A stretch of 64,000 bases of DNA from Melastoma dodecandrum (lineage: Eukaryota > Streptophyta > Magnoliopsida > Myrtales > Melastomataceae). Where the stretch lies: positions 62,001 through 126,000 of the forward strand of contig JARUPY010000391.1 in NCBI GenBank assembly GCA_029817715.1, given 5' to 3'. Shown here piece by piece: positions 14,601 to 27,078 of the stretch (positions are counted from its first letter, which is position 1; each line of letters opens with the position of its first letter). A model generated the notes under the pieces. The model made no database searches. It was given only the letters and a program-made list of their open reading frames with translations, and was not told the origin of the DNA. The translations under genes and the position numbers were made by a program.

Positions 14601-17600
14601 AGACAAGTTGGCTAAAAGGGCGGAGCACCAAGAAGAGATGTGATAGATCTACCACATGGGGATTTACCGTGTTTTGAACTCCTGTATCTTGATGGTGTAC
14701 TGAACGCTTTTGTCTAATTAATCGAACTCCATTTCTACCAAACTAATCAAGCTATAAGGAAGCAAGAGATGAAATTAAAAGTTGAGAGTATAATGTTTAC
14801 CTTTGCGCCATCATTATTTGCAAGAAGACATGTCAGAGTCTGAAGGACATTCAAAACCAACTCCTCTCCCTTTACCATATCAGAAATACCATTAAGCAAT
14901 GAGACAACATGCAGAAAGCACCCCCCATCTCGGAAGATGGCCTGATAATACTGGAAAAGGATCACATGAAGTATCAGCATCAAACAACTCATGAAAGTGG
15001 CACATAGAGAAAAAGCACGAAAGAATCACAGTATAAAGGCGGTGGCAATACATTAATAGGTATTCTACTCTCGCTGACCAATCCACTAACCAGAAAGAAA
15101 ATGATTAAACAAGGTGAGTAAGCAGGAATACCTCAGGATCATTGTGGACAACATCTCTAATTCCAACTAACAAAATGATGGCCAGATCAATGAAGCTCAT
15201 TTCCCGTTCTTTGATTTGTGCAAACGTTTCCAAATATTTTGAACAAAGATACAGGATGGACTTATCATCTCTTGGAGAAGGAACATTCTGGAGGATAAAA
15301 GAATATTAATTTACAAAATCATGTGATTTAGAGATGGCTTTTATCGGTCAAAACATTGCAGCAAGAAGATACAGGACAATTCACCTTCATGAGGTCAAGA
15401 ATATGATTAAGTACACAAGTTCTCAATTCCTCTTCCCAGAATAGGTCAAATAAACAGTCTATGGAAAGAGTGCTGCACAATATAGAACTCTTTGCATCAT
15501 CTGCTATCAACAAGAATTCTGAGAACAAATCCATGGAAGATTCTACACTTCCTTTCCAACTTCTAGTCCTCCCAAGATAGTCAACTCCTTCGATATTTCT
15601 AGCAGAAGATACCTCTGTCTCAACAAGTGTAGATGCCGGCTCTAATTTTACAGTTTTCCGAAACTCTTGTGCTAGAACATACACGACTTTCAATAACCGA
15701 GAAATTGCATCAAGTGACTTGAATGAAGCGACTGTCTTTTCTCTCGAGAAATGCAATATTCGGCCAAGGCTTTTTACGAGAACACATGTAAGATCAGGGT
15801 AATGAACAGATAGCTCCAATGCATCCAGCAGAACAGAAATTTCAGGCTGCCCAAAAAAGCAATTTATTTAATGAAGGTGCCAGTCACCCACAAGTGTGGC
15901 GCTGATCGACTAAATAAGGAGTGGAAAAAGGCAGATAATTTCTCAATTTTCTGGGACAAAATTGTAGGTAGTAACATTAGAATAATAAAAACTGAATAAT
16001 GCATCAGGGAACGTATTTCGAAATAGATTCAAACAGAAAATCATTGAAACGAGAAAAAGCTTATACCAGGTTGTGCACACTTCCGTTGCTCATTGCAGCA
16101 AATTCCACGAATGAGATAATTTCCATCTGAAGACTATATATTGCCCCAAACTCTTTTGGAATGTCATGAAATTCAGAAGAACGTGCTCCAGAGAGTTCTG
16201 TGAGCCCCTCCCCAACCCCTGTATCTGCCATGACAGATTTGTCAAGGAGTCCAGAATAGAAGAAATTCTCAGAGAATAGGAGCTCCCATATGCCTTCATC
16301 CCGGAAAGTTTCAAGCCAAATAGATGAGGAAGTAAGGGCCTTTCTGAAAGCAACAAGCACGTAGTGCTGCAAAGTCATCATAAAGACCCTGCAGGCATCC
16401 AAAGGTAAGACAAGAAGACACATGAATCCCAATTAGGTAATTTTAATAAAGAAGAAAATTGCTAGCAGAATTACTAATTCGAAATGAGACTTGAAACACC
16501 CTAATGGCATTTCATTCAGAAAAGACCCATCTTCAATTACCTTATATGCCTCGGCAAGTCATTCTGATCCGAACAAACTGTCAAGCAAGGAAAAACTGTT
16601 GCCAAAACCCGCAATACCCATTTTACTGAAAGTTCACCATAAGCCAGAGATATAGATGGTGAAATTTGAATTAGTGGAGCTTGTACACCATGAAGGCCAT
16701 CATCATCTAAAAGAAGGAAGGAACATAAAATATGGCTCAATCTGACAACATAGTCGGCCCATATTTGGTAATACAGACCCCCATATGGAAGGGAGGTTAG
16801 CGACCCTGCGGAATCCTTTTCAGCCAAGACTTTGTTTTGAAGGTCAAAAGCAGGAAGCTCAGTAGTGTTCTGTCCACTAAATGTCTTGTCGTGCTGCTCA
16901 TACTCTTGGAAAATAAAAACAGGGGAGCAAAAGCTATTTGCAAACTTCTGGACTCTTCCATTTTCACAAAGGAACTGCAAACTGCCCAGATTCCCAAAAC
17001 TGAGAGTCAGTTAAGGCCTCAGCTGTTTCATTGTTGTGAGAAGTGACGACATCCATCAGCAAACAATACTCTGGAATACATTAGTCTCATCTTATCATCA
17101 GAAGTATATAATTTAAGGCATGCAATTTGGGAAAGAATCCTATTACTTATGATAACCAAGACAAAGGAAAAAAGAAATACATTGCAGATAAAATACCACA
17201 TGAAATAAGTTAAATGTGGTTTCAAGATGAAAGGAAAAGCAATAACATCTATCCAAATTAACAAGCCAAAGGCTTCATATTTGCATAAAATGATTGCAAA
17301 ATTAAGGATACACAGCTTCTCTGAGAACTTCGAGAGAAAGAACATGAAGCTGCAACAACTTTAGGAAATGGCTCTCGTCTCTGCAAAGGGAAAGAACAAC
17401 ATGGGTCATTCAAGCTATGGTTGGGTATGATCTGTACCTTCAATATTTGAAGCAAACATTGCTCACAGATGACAGAAGAGTCATGAGATGTTGCAAAAAC
17501 ATTGAAACAAGTAATTGAAACACTTGAATTTCTATTCAAAATACCACAATATAAAACTAGCTTCACTAGGGTTTCCAGTCTCTTTTAAAAAAGCATATTC

Positions 17601-20600
17601 TGTCCTCAATTGAGGGTCACGCCAGTTTGCCAATAAACATTAATAATAAATGCAAATTTATTAGGGATTAATAAATGAAGCGAGTTTTACATAAATATTT
17701 CTTGAGTACAATCTTTCAGACTAAATATTAAATTATTAATAAATCAGTTCGAGAGATAGATTACATTTTGCTAAGGGATTCATATGATCACATTCTACTG
17801 TCAATGCACAACAGCCCTCAAAACATGTTAATTAAAAGTTGAAGGACCCATACAAGCATAGAAAAGTATTTTGATTTTAGCCAGATAACCTTTTTTCAGT
17901 GGAATGAGGAGTACTTCCTATGAGCAATGTACTCCTTGTCGGAAGTCCAAGGCCATCAAGTAGAACTTCAAGTCCCCCGATACTTTTAAAATGATTTTGA
18001 CCTCGGGGATTCCTACTCAATGCTGACCAAACAGCTTTTAAAGTAATGAGCTGAAGAACCAAGTCAGTCCACTGCTCCTTCATCCAGAGTCTTCTAATTA
18101 CTCGCAAAAGCTCTGTAGTACAAATCAAACTGATCAAACCATCAGCAGAAAATATAAACAAGCACCAATCAGGAGTGACTAGAATAATTATGTTGAATTG
18201 TTACTAAACTAGAATTCAAATCAATAAACCACAAAGCACGCACAGAGTCTAAAAACAAAAATTATCTATGATATTTTCATGAACAAGTACAAGTATGTCA
18301 TAGAGCATCAGAGGAACCTAATAGTAGTGTGGAGATAGGCCATCCATGCAAAATCAAGGTTACAAACTTCATCATGTCACAAAGAAAGGGAGTTGTAGCA
18401 GGAAACTAGTCTACAGTAAGCATGGCTACATGAATTCATGTAGAATAGGCCTCATCAGAAGGGGTAAAGTAGCGGAGCATGTCTTAGGAAAACTAACTCA
18501 AAATGTCCTACCTTACCTACTAACCAGTTGAGACCACCAGCCTCCATAATAGACAATATAGCCTTGTTATTCCAATGTAGCTGAATTTCAGGTAAGGACT
18601 TAGAAAAATTACAAACGTTGAAGCTCGCAGAAGTACTCCCCGGATAACTAGGATATGAAACATTACTGCCTAAATGAGCCTTCACAAGGAAGCTTAAGTC
18701 ACAGCCAACGAAATTACATATTGTCGTCACAATATGCAACAGAATCATTTGTAATAGCTTGATTCTTTCCACCATAATATCCGATAAATTTTCATCGGCT
18801 GCAAGTGCACCACTGATTGTCTTAAGCTGCACCACAGCACCTGGACCAACAAAATTGCATCATAAGTCTCAACCACGATAAGACTGACCAAGTACTTACA
18901 CCATCTTACAGTAAAACGGATATTTACAATAGTATTTCCCAGAGAAAATCTCCATCAATTCAACAAAACAGTCCGTGTAATACATATTGTCATCACCAAA
19001 GCTCCCTATTTGTCGACGTAAAGCATATTCACCTCTCTTTGCCTACACAACCCCAATTAAAAATGTGTGCAATATTTGAAGTAGTCCAACACCTCATATA
19101 TCCATATCATCTCAATCATGTCTCTCATCTTACCTTCAATGGATACTTCTAAGTATAATATTTCATTCACACAAACTTACAAAATTCTTGTGGTATCCAA
19201 AAGAAAATGTCGACAACACTCGAACATTTTATCCAAGAATGTGTGGCTGGCTCTATCATCAGTGTTCTATCTGAGTAAAGAGCATACATTTCTTCATGAT
19301 TTTGCTCCAGGCATTTTGTGTCTAACCCTCCCTGTCTACCATTCTCTAGGCTCTCAATATGCACCTTTATACATCTGCAAGCCTCTAAACCATTTCAATA
19401 GTGATACTCTCATCTTCCGCAACTTTTTACCTAATATACTCATTTCCCATCCTCCTGTGTTGAGCATACAACTATGCATTCTTTTCTCTAATTTATTCAT
19501 TTGCATCTTATCAATTCCAATATGTACATCCATCCATTCACCTCTAATATACTCATTCTCACCACATCAAAAAGAAAGACCAAGGTAAAAGATAACCATT
19601 TTGGCTTGCAATATCAAAATTAGAAAACACACTGAAGCTAAGGCAGCTAAATTTGAGCAGTTAAACGATACATGCTCATATATAATAGGAAACATTCTAT
19701 ATAGTGGTAAAACGAAAATGCATGAATTATGTAATGGCGCATAATTCATAAGAAATCTATAAAAAATGATAAATCTTTCAGAAGACTATTTACAAGTTCA
19801 TGAAATAATTTGACTTTGAATCTCTCAATGCCTCTAGTCGCAATTACTTTACCTTTCATCAATGCTGTCAACTTTTGAACTCCGCCATAGTAGCCAAAAA
19901 TTTTACAGTTATGCATTGAGCGCGTAATAATGGACACAGCCTCCAACAAAGGAATCCCTTCAGAAACCAAGCTTAGGATGCTGGAAGACACAGAGAGGCC
20001 AACATTTGATTGGACGATGCCGGCATTTACTACAATGATAGAAAAAAAATTAGTGCCCTCTTGTTCATCAAGAAAGAATGGAGAACATAACTAATAAAGT
20101 CAATTGATGCAAACAATTGATTGATGAGTTTGTAACGTCACAGAAGGTGCATTCATTCTATAATGGCAGCTAGCTCCACAACGAAAGAAGGTTTGGAGGT
20201 TGGAACGTTATCACACAGCTTTCAGGGAAAAGAGAAAGAACAATCGCATAGCAGCAGTGAAGTTGCAGATCAATTTGCATGGTAGATGCCTAAAAACGCC
20301 CTTGGAGGGGAGCTCTTAAACTCCCCTCTTCCTATTGCTTCACCTGAGCAAAGAAGGACAGCACGATGGGACATAAAAGAAAAATCAATTTTAATTGTTC
20401 AAGATTAAACCCCAGAGAGAACCAACAACTTTGCTGCAGTAATGGTAAAAACAATGAAATGACACGCCCGAGAAAAGACAAATAATTTTAATAAACCTGC
20501 ATCGTTGGCTCAACGAGCGGGAATCAAAGCAGAAGGTTCGTAGTTATCTTCTAATAATAATGCAGGAAATCAAAGTTATCGTTTTAAGCATCCAGCCCTT

Positions 20601-22229
20601 CAATTAGTTTGCTAATGCATGAGAACAATTAAATCTTTTTTTTTTAAATAACATCATGTCCTTTGCGTCTCAGCTGAAAAAATCACGTGAAATAATAATA
20701 ATAATAATAATTTCTGGAGCAAGAACTCAACCAAATAATCAACGTACACTCAGTGACCCATGCTGTTATTTGTCCAAGCTCCAGAGTCATATAATAAATC
20801 ATCAAAGCAGGATGTCCCATTGAGCACCCAATGACAATGCTATCAGCATCTGATTGATATCCAGTTGGTTGGTTGGATGAAAGAGCACTCTCTGCCAATT
20901 GACCAGAATCAATGGGCTCCCAGTTCTTGTGAACCATTAGGAGTTGCTTTAAAAATATACGAAATAACTTCTTTTTCTCCTCCTACATTCAATGAGACAT
21001 GAAGATGTAAGCATGAGTGGCACCAACTGAATAGCATTTAGAACAAAGAAACAGCACAGATATAGCCACACGCAGAGAATCTCAACTCGATGATGAATTA
21101 TTCTCTCTCTCTCTCTCTCCACAGTTCTTTCTTTATTTCCCCACACCTCACTTTTTTTCTATTCTCACCTTACTCTCTATTTAAACTCCCTCTCATTCCT
21201 ATATACTTTATCTTGAGACGGCTTCTCTTTCTCTACCACTTCCTTTTCTCCTTTTATCTCTCTACACTCTTATTGATTACCTCATCTTATCTCTCTACAC
21301 GCAACACAAAAATTTGAAAAGAAAAAGAAAGGAGCAAAAAAAAACTAATTGCATTTCAGGAACTTAAAATATAAGACAAAATCTTCGCAAACCAAATAAC
21401 CCAAGACGTAATTTTGTTGAAGCAAAAGGAAACAGAATCAAAAGAGCTGAACACATCAAAAGGATACGGCCAAGCAAAACAGAAAACTACAATCTGGACA
21501 TGTATACCTTCTCGGTCTCCTTTTGAAATCTCTCCCATAGTGTATATAAAATTGCTTCATCACCAACTTCACTGTTAACATGCACAAAATTATAAATTAG
21601 AAGATCCAACTTTTCATCTGTCAGATAAAAGAGTGCCCTAACTTTTGCAACGCTGTTCTGAACGCTAGATTTATCTACTAATCTAAATCCCCTTTCTACC
21701 AAAAAAGTTTTAACACTGCATATGGACAGCTCAAGCTGCATATCCAAACTCAAATCTTGATTATGCATACACATCTGAAGCAACATATCCACTACCAACC
21801 TAGTAAATCTCATTCAATGTCGTTAGCCTAGCCCCAAGCATTCACCATCCATGCACAGGTAACTTGATACAGAATACAGTGCACTGAAAGAGACGCAGAA
21901 GATGCAACGAACAGATAGATGTACACGCACTACAATTGCAAAGTCCACTTAGTGTTCGTGAAGATTTCCACGAAAAACATCAGGAGAGAATCTCTATATT
22001 TCAGACACTTAAATGTGGATAAGAAATCGCCTTTTCAAGCCATCCTCGACTGCTGCAACTATTCACCGTGCATCTACCCAGAACCAATTTTCACTTGGTT
22101 ATTGTACCTGAAACGAATCCGTGGATGAGGCGGTGTGAATCTCTCGTCTTGTGGTCCAGAAGCCAAGTCTTCTGCTGGTCCGGAGGAGCTCCTCCGAATG
22201 AGGTCCGCCACACCCTTTACAATATTCAT
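774..22229 (-). CDS. BCHB: BEACH domain-containing protein B (BCHB-like), multi-exon, 3' end outside window
   Basis: Large scaffold protein of the BEACH/PH-BEACH family; such proteins act in membrane trafficking and, for some plant members, RNA-granule biology. The start is ATG at 22229, giving [17 protein letters not shown], the typical BCHB N-terminus. Exons traced base by base: 22229-22108, 21571-21508, 20970-20748, 20029-19853, 18840-18517, and 18112 to about 17891. Further coding blocks, located approximately: 17.3-17.4, 16.54-16.99, 16.07-16.39, 15.35-15.85, 15.14-15.29, 14.80-14.95, 13.90-14.10, 13.25-13.60 (armadillo-like helical region), 11.39-11.57, 10.76-10.93, 8.84-9.15 (concanavalin-like lectin fold), 8.34-8.77, 7.70-8.04, 7.27-7.46, 6.35-6.61, 6.08-6.25, 5.78-6.00, 5.53-5.70, 5.11-5.23, 4.15-4.62, 3.70-3.91, 3.25-3.47, 2.69-3.16 kb, then PH-BEACH and BEACH exons. 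The last visible exon, 980-774, ends in PPWAK. The WD40 repeats expected next are off the edge. Introns hold a LINE relic and simple repeats. Family assignment is firm; some exon limits are approximate. Confidence 0.93.
14107..14740 (+). mobile_element. LINE 3' fragment (RNase H-like domain relic) in a BCHB intron
   Basis: The plus strand, antisense to BCHB, encodes pieces of the same RNase H-like domain seen at 48.5-49.4 kb and 46.5-47.0 kb. Visible pieces are [12 protein letters not shown], then [10 protein letters not shown], then an AEALAVNY segment, [11 protein letters not shown], and finally [15 protein letters not shown] followed by a remnant of the HGDLPCF motif. The pieces lie in different frames with stops, and the first catalytic Asp is Glu, so the copy is dead. 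It is 5' truncated; I found no convincing target-site duplication or poly-A tail. It lies between BCHB exons at about 13.9-14.1 and 14.8-14.95 kb. Confidence 0.8.
20693..20711. repeat. (AAT)n microsatellite in BCHB intron
   Basis: A run of about six AAT/ATA repeats just downstream (in gene direction) of the exon ending at 20748. A similar (AAT)n run lies at 25005-25027 in the intergenic region, and a (CT)n run at 21100-21120 in the intron upstream of the exon that starts at 20970. Confidence 0.85.
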
Positions 22230-25200
22230 GCTTCAAGCCAATACATAGATCCCCATACTGCCCTCAAAAATAATAAGAAGAGGCTATTCCAGAATCCAAG
22301 AAATGCCAAATTCAGTAGCTCGTATGTTCTGCTGCAGAAACCGAGATTACAATTAAAAAATAATTAAATCAAGAAAAAAAACCTAAAATGACTACTTCGT
22401 GGATATCTATTGGCGGCATTGACTACGAAGATCCCTATCAATAGCAAGGAATCAACCAATACCCGCTCCATATCACCTTGGCACAAAGCTAAGCTGCAGC
22501 AACAACGGCATCAAGGTTCTATTTTCCAGAAAATCACCGAACCGTTCCAAATAATCACCGAAATCAAGACCAAATACTGTTAGTCACAAGAAACTTCAAG
22601 TATCAACGCCCTCGAAGCAGTCGGGGGGGAACTGATTCAAAATCGGAGCAATCGACGATCGAAAGTGGGCGGGGTCCCCCGCGATCAGATCAAGGATTGG
22701 AATCTGGAGGAACTAAGTACCGCGTGCTGCTAAACCCTAGAACTTCTTGAAGCTTCTTGGAATCCCCTCCAATGGCGGAAGTCAAGCAAATGAGACGAGG
22801 CCGCTCCCGAAGAAATGAAGAAAGAATGGAAGGAGAAGGGAATAAAAAAGGGGGGCAAAACTCAAACAATCGCGAATCGATCGGGAGAACTCTTAGCTCT
22901 ATATTGTACCATCTAATTGGGCTTCGGCCCATGTTAGGCCCAACAAGAATGTCATCAATGTCCTTCGATTTGTCTTTGTTTTATTTAAATTTCCGCCGAA
23001 AATCACCCCCGGCCACCATAAAACTTGAGATCGGGATAACATTGTCCGTGCCACGTTACTCCACGCAATGACCAGTAGTTTGTTTAGAGAGAGGTTCCAA
23101 CTTGCACAATTGATTTGATATTTGGCCCCAAAATATATTCTATATACTTCTTCGAATTATTCTAATGTCAAGTTGTGGCTCGTTATATTTAAAATGTGTT
23201 TATAAAAAAACGAAATGGGATGCAAAGACTTTCTCACCCGGACGTGGACAGACTAGGATTGGATGGAGACGTTCCAGTCCAACACCGACATGAGAAAATA
23301 AGGATTTAGGAAATGCGCGCTTTTGAATTCATTGGTTCTATCTTTCTAAAGGACGTCGTTGTTTGATGAGATTTGTTTCGAAATAATTTTCTTAAGAAAA
23401 TAATGTTTCTTGTTAAATATAATATTTATTTTTAAGATTCGTTAAATAATGTTTATAATTCGATTTAGATGGGTAAAATTTAGTGTTACAAACTTCGCAA
23501 TATATTTTACCACCGTTATTTTGGAATTAAAATGTACGGCTAAAAGTATATTCTCTTGTATTGTGATTTGAGGAAATCGAGGATTATATGTTGGGAGGCT
23601 GAAGCCTCGTCACACACTCTCGTATAGCAATAAAGTTCGTCGGAATCATAATGGGATAGTTACTTCTCAAAATTCGTCAAATAATATTCTTAATTCGGTA
23701 TTAAAAGCATAAAATTCGCAAAAAAAATAGAGAACTCAGTGCAGAATTCACCACTTTTGATCATGTTCCTTAAGGAATCAAATTCAATATTTTTAAGATC
23801 AATTTAGTGACTTTTAAAAGTTACTATATTATTTTGTAAAAACATTATTTTCACTAGCCATATTTTTAAACATACGTCCACTGTCGTCTCACGATGCATG
23901 CCGAGTAGCTGTGAGTTTTGTACGAAAATACGGTTAGTTTTAAAATTTTTTTATAAAATACAGTTCGTGTTTCGTAAAATACGGTCTTACCGTCGAAGGA
24001 GCGTATTTTTAAAACACGTCCCCTAAATTATAAAGAGGGTGGGTTTTCGAGGAAATAACAACTTCTAGTGAAGATTTTTTTTAAGTTCTTAAAAGTCGGT
24101 GTTTGTAAAGCCGACTTTCTTGGTGTTTTGTTTTTTTTAAGTGTTCAGAAGTCGACCTTACAAAGGTCGACTTCATGCGGGTGGGACGGATGAAAGGCCG
24201 ACTTCGCTTCACCTCTGATGAACAGTCGATCTCTGTAAGGCCGATTTCGCCACATTAATTAAGGAATTTTCACACTTACGATCTTATTTGACGAAATAGT
24301 GTCTGGATCAAAGTTATTTAGTAGCAAAACTCGTGCGTCAACCATCCACCAATAAAACCCGACGACTACCCTGAAAACATACGATTGCTATGCCTTTCAC
24401 CAACTATTTTTATGTTTTGGTTTTTCTTTTCTGATAGGGAGGTCTGTGTTTGAGGCGGATAAATAACTTTCACTTAGCAGGTATGTTCTAAAATACCAAT
24501 TAAAAATTAAATTTTATAAAGCCGACAGTAATTTCAGTTTATAATTCTGATTTTTTTTTGTCGTATTCTTATGTTACTTTAAAATCAAAGTTATAATTTT
24601 CGAATTTTTTAAGCGAGGTAAATTAAAAATCAAGATTTCGATTTTATTAAAAGTGTTGTCCGCCCCGCAGAATTCGGTTTCGAAGGCAATAAAAAATTTT
24701 CCCACGTTCAGCGGTCCATGGATAAGGAACTTATGATGGGGGTAAATCGGTAATTGTAGGCCGGATGCGATGAATGCAGCCATTTTCGCAGACGCACGTG
24801 AAGGCCACGAGGGATATGGGTATGGGGGATGGGTTGGATGCCGCCGCCTGGTTCTTGACGCAAGTATTTAGGATTTCTAGGCATCCTTCGGCTGTTCCCA
24901 AAGGGTCGGACAGGGGGCCCCCGACCCAACACGAACAGCCAGCCTGAGTTCTCTCTCTCTTGATCTTTGGTTTCATTCATACTACTCTCTATGTTTCGAT
25001 ATTAAATAATAATAATAATAATAATAAATTTGTCCAGAAAAAGAGGGGGTTCTGCATCGGGCGGGTGGTCCGAGGAAAGGGCAAAAAAGGGTATCGGATT
25101 TTGGGGTGGTCGGTCCACTCCCCGCATGCAAATGTGCCAACAGCGGAGTGAGTAAACTATGTGAAAGCCTATCGCATGCTATAACTCTGCATCTCCTAAA

Positions 25201-25301
25201 TATTTACATCAGTCACGAGTGAGTAAACTCGAATGCCAATGCGTTGCTCAAAAGAGGAAGTTATAAACAACGTGGATCAATAATTGATTCTACTAAGGAG
25301 T
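22230..25301. other. Intergenic and 5' region between BCHB and the CTR1-like kinase, repeat-rich
   Basis: No gene is supported here. The part next to BCHB (22230 to about 22900) is the likely 5'UTR and promoter of BCHB, probably with a leader intron. From about 23.1 to 24.7 kb the sequence is AT-rich with short repeated motifs (for example TACGAAAATACGG at 23921 and GTCGACTT-type palindromes at 24.1-24.25 kb), consistent with decayed foldback or Mutator-like elements. The open frames seen here are short and do not resemble known proteins. Confidence 0.6.
23913..24330. mobile_element. Decayed foldback / MULE-like element remnant
   Basis: 23913 begins GAGTTTTGTACGAAAATACGG and then follows the same order of blocks as the outer arm of the foldback at 25312 (TAGTTTTAAAA, then TTTCGTAAAATACGGT, then TACCGTCGAAGG). 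No matching opposite arm of that type is visible nearby. Further on, 24110-24250 holds repeated short palindromes around AAGTCGAC/GGCCGACTT, and 24285-24320 resembles the terminal inverted repeat of the Pack-MULE at 35145. It may be two decayed elements joined or nested. No target-site duplication was found. Confidence 0.5.
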
Positions 25302-25311
25302 AATTTATTAC

Positions 25312-26016
25312 AAGTTTTGTACGGAAATACGGCTAGTTTTAAAAAAAAATTGTGAAATACGGTCTCAGTTTCGTAAAATACAGTTTTACCGTCGATGGGG
25401 CGCGTTTTGAAAACACGTTCTCCGATTTATAAAGAAGACGCGTTTTCAAAACGCGACCCCCGGCGTGCCAAAGGAAACCCGCCCCTATGCGAGATGGGAA
25501 AATGGCATGAGGGCGCGGTCTCAAAACGCGCCCTCATGCCAGGGGCGGGTTTTGAAAACCCGCCCCTTAGACACTTGGAGAAAATTTTCCCAAGTATCGG
25601 AATGACGGGTGGGGAGAAGGGGGTTGAGGGGGGGGCGGGTCTTCAAAACCCGTCCCCCCTCAACCCCCCGGGGCGGGTTATCAAAACCCGCCCCCCCTCA
25701 ACCCCCTTCTCCCCACCCGTCATTCCGATACTTGGGAGTATTTTCTCCAAGTGTCAACCCGCCCCTGGCATGAGGGCGCGTTTTGAGACCGCGCCCTCAT
25801 GTCATTTTCCCATCTCGCATAGGGGCGGGTTTTCAAAACCAAAACCCGCCCCTTCCTTTGGCACGCCGAGGGCGCATTTTCAAAGCGCGTCCTCTTTGTA
25901 AATTGGAGGACGCGTTTTGAAAACACGCCCCTTCGACGGTAAAATCGTATTTTACGAAACTGAGACCATATTTCGTAAATTTTTTTTAAAACTAACCGTA
26001 TTTCCGTACAGACCTC
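25312..26016. mobile_element. Foldback element (near-perfect ~345 bp inverted arms) with 10 bp target-site duplication
   Basis: The left end reads AAGTTTTGTACGGAAATACGG. The right end, read on the minus strand, is GAGGTCTGTACGGAAATACG. Both arms run inward through the same ordered blocks to a centre near 25664. The direct repeat AATTTATTAC flanks the element at 25302-25311 and 26017-26026. Each arm also contains several short palindromes of the type GGGCGGGTTTTGAAAACCCG. The duplication length (9-10 bp), the GAG-type terminus and the long inverted arms fit a non-autonomous Mutator-like foldback element. It encodes no transposase. It sits about 1.06 kb upstream of the CTR1-like start codon. 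Confidence 0.85.
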
Positions 26017-26026
26017 AATTTATTAC

Positions 26027-27078
26027 CGGTTGTCAACTTTTTTCTTCAACATCTCTCCATCTCCCCCCTCCCCCATGTAACGGTCGTTCGTCATCCTCTC
26101 CCCCCGATTATAAAAACCTGTCAATTCTCAACTGCCACCGGAGCAGGTGTTCGAGCCTGGGTGGGGGTGGGGGTGGGGGGAATGGCTCTCTCTGTTCGGT
26201 GCAGAGGTGCGTGTCGCAACCCCTGAAGTCGGCAAAATCGGCGGCAATGGGCCGTCCGTCTATAGAGCCAACGTGGGGCCCACATTCACCGAATTCCGTT
26301 TTGTTTGGTGAAGTAAATATTTTACAAAACACTTTGATTAAACCCATATTTTCTTAACTAAAATCAAGAATTCAGTGTTACGAGGAAATAAAACTACTTT
26401 GTTCGTAACGTAACGATGTTTATATCAAGTGTTTGAGGCACTCGATACGGATAGGACGCCTTACAATTTCTTTGGTCTCTGCCTTTGCTTGGCTTTTACC
26501 CACCGTTACGTTCCGTCCGATCTTGGTCCTCCGTCAAACTTTTTAAAAACCTCCTTTTTTCTCATTTCTCCCATGTCGTTGGCGCTTCCCATTCCCACTT
26601 CAAAACAAGGAACACACGAAATAGAAATAAATAATCCCTCAGCTTTCTCTCATTCGACCGGAGCACCGCACCGCTTCCTCCTCTCTTCTGCTCTTTCTCT
26701 TCTCTCCTTATCCTCCCATCCGTCTCCAACCAACTCTTGCAATTCCCAACCATAATTCCCGTTCCCGATCTTCTCCCGCCGCCTCCGTCTCCGGCCTCCT
26801 CCTCTTCCGATCGTCCTCTAGAGGCTCCCGTCCTGATCGTCGTCGGAGCAACCGCCGGGGGAAGTGCTCGCTTGCTTTGCTTGCCTTGGTGCGTGCCGGG
26901 CAGGTGCAACTGAAAGGTAGGGGGGAAAGAGAGAGTTGACTCCCACGGCGCCCGTGATTTTCAGCTCCCGTGCCGATCCCCCGTGAGTGTACGAGAGAGG
27001 AGGGATCGAGGTCAAGAAAAGAAAAAGGCGAGGAAAAAGGAGAGTACGGGGGAGGAGCAACGGAAGAAATAAGGCGAA
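26027..27078 (+). promoter_or_regulatory. Promoter and leader region of the CTR1-like kinase
   Basis: No gene is supported between the foldback element and the kinase ATG. The stretch becomes pyrimidine-rich on the plus strand at about 26.54-26.83 kb (runs of CTCTTCT and CCTCC), as is common in plant 5' leaders, followed by a purine-rich stretch just before the start codon. I cannot place the transcription start. The long minus-strand open frame over this interval looks like an artefact of the GC-rich first exon. Confidence 0.4.

Noticed and set aside
19118..19588. A 156-residue plus-strand open frame in a BCHB intron
   Set aside because: It is rich in Ser, Ile and Leu with no recognisable motif and no splice or promoter context. 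It may be repeat debris, but I could not identify it.
25395..25901. A 168-residue plus-strand open frame inside the foldback element
   Set aside because: It reads straight through the palindrome, so the second half mirrors the first in reverse complement. The lack of stops comes from the G/C-rich repeats; it matches no protein family.
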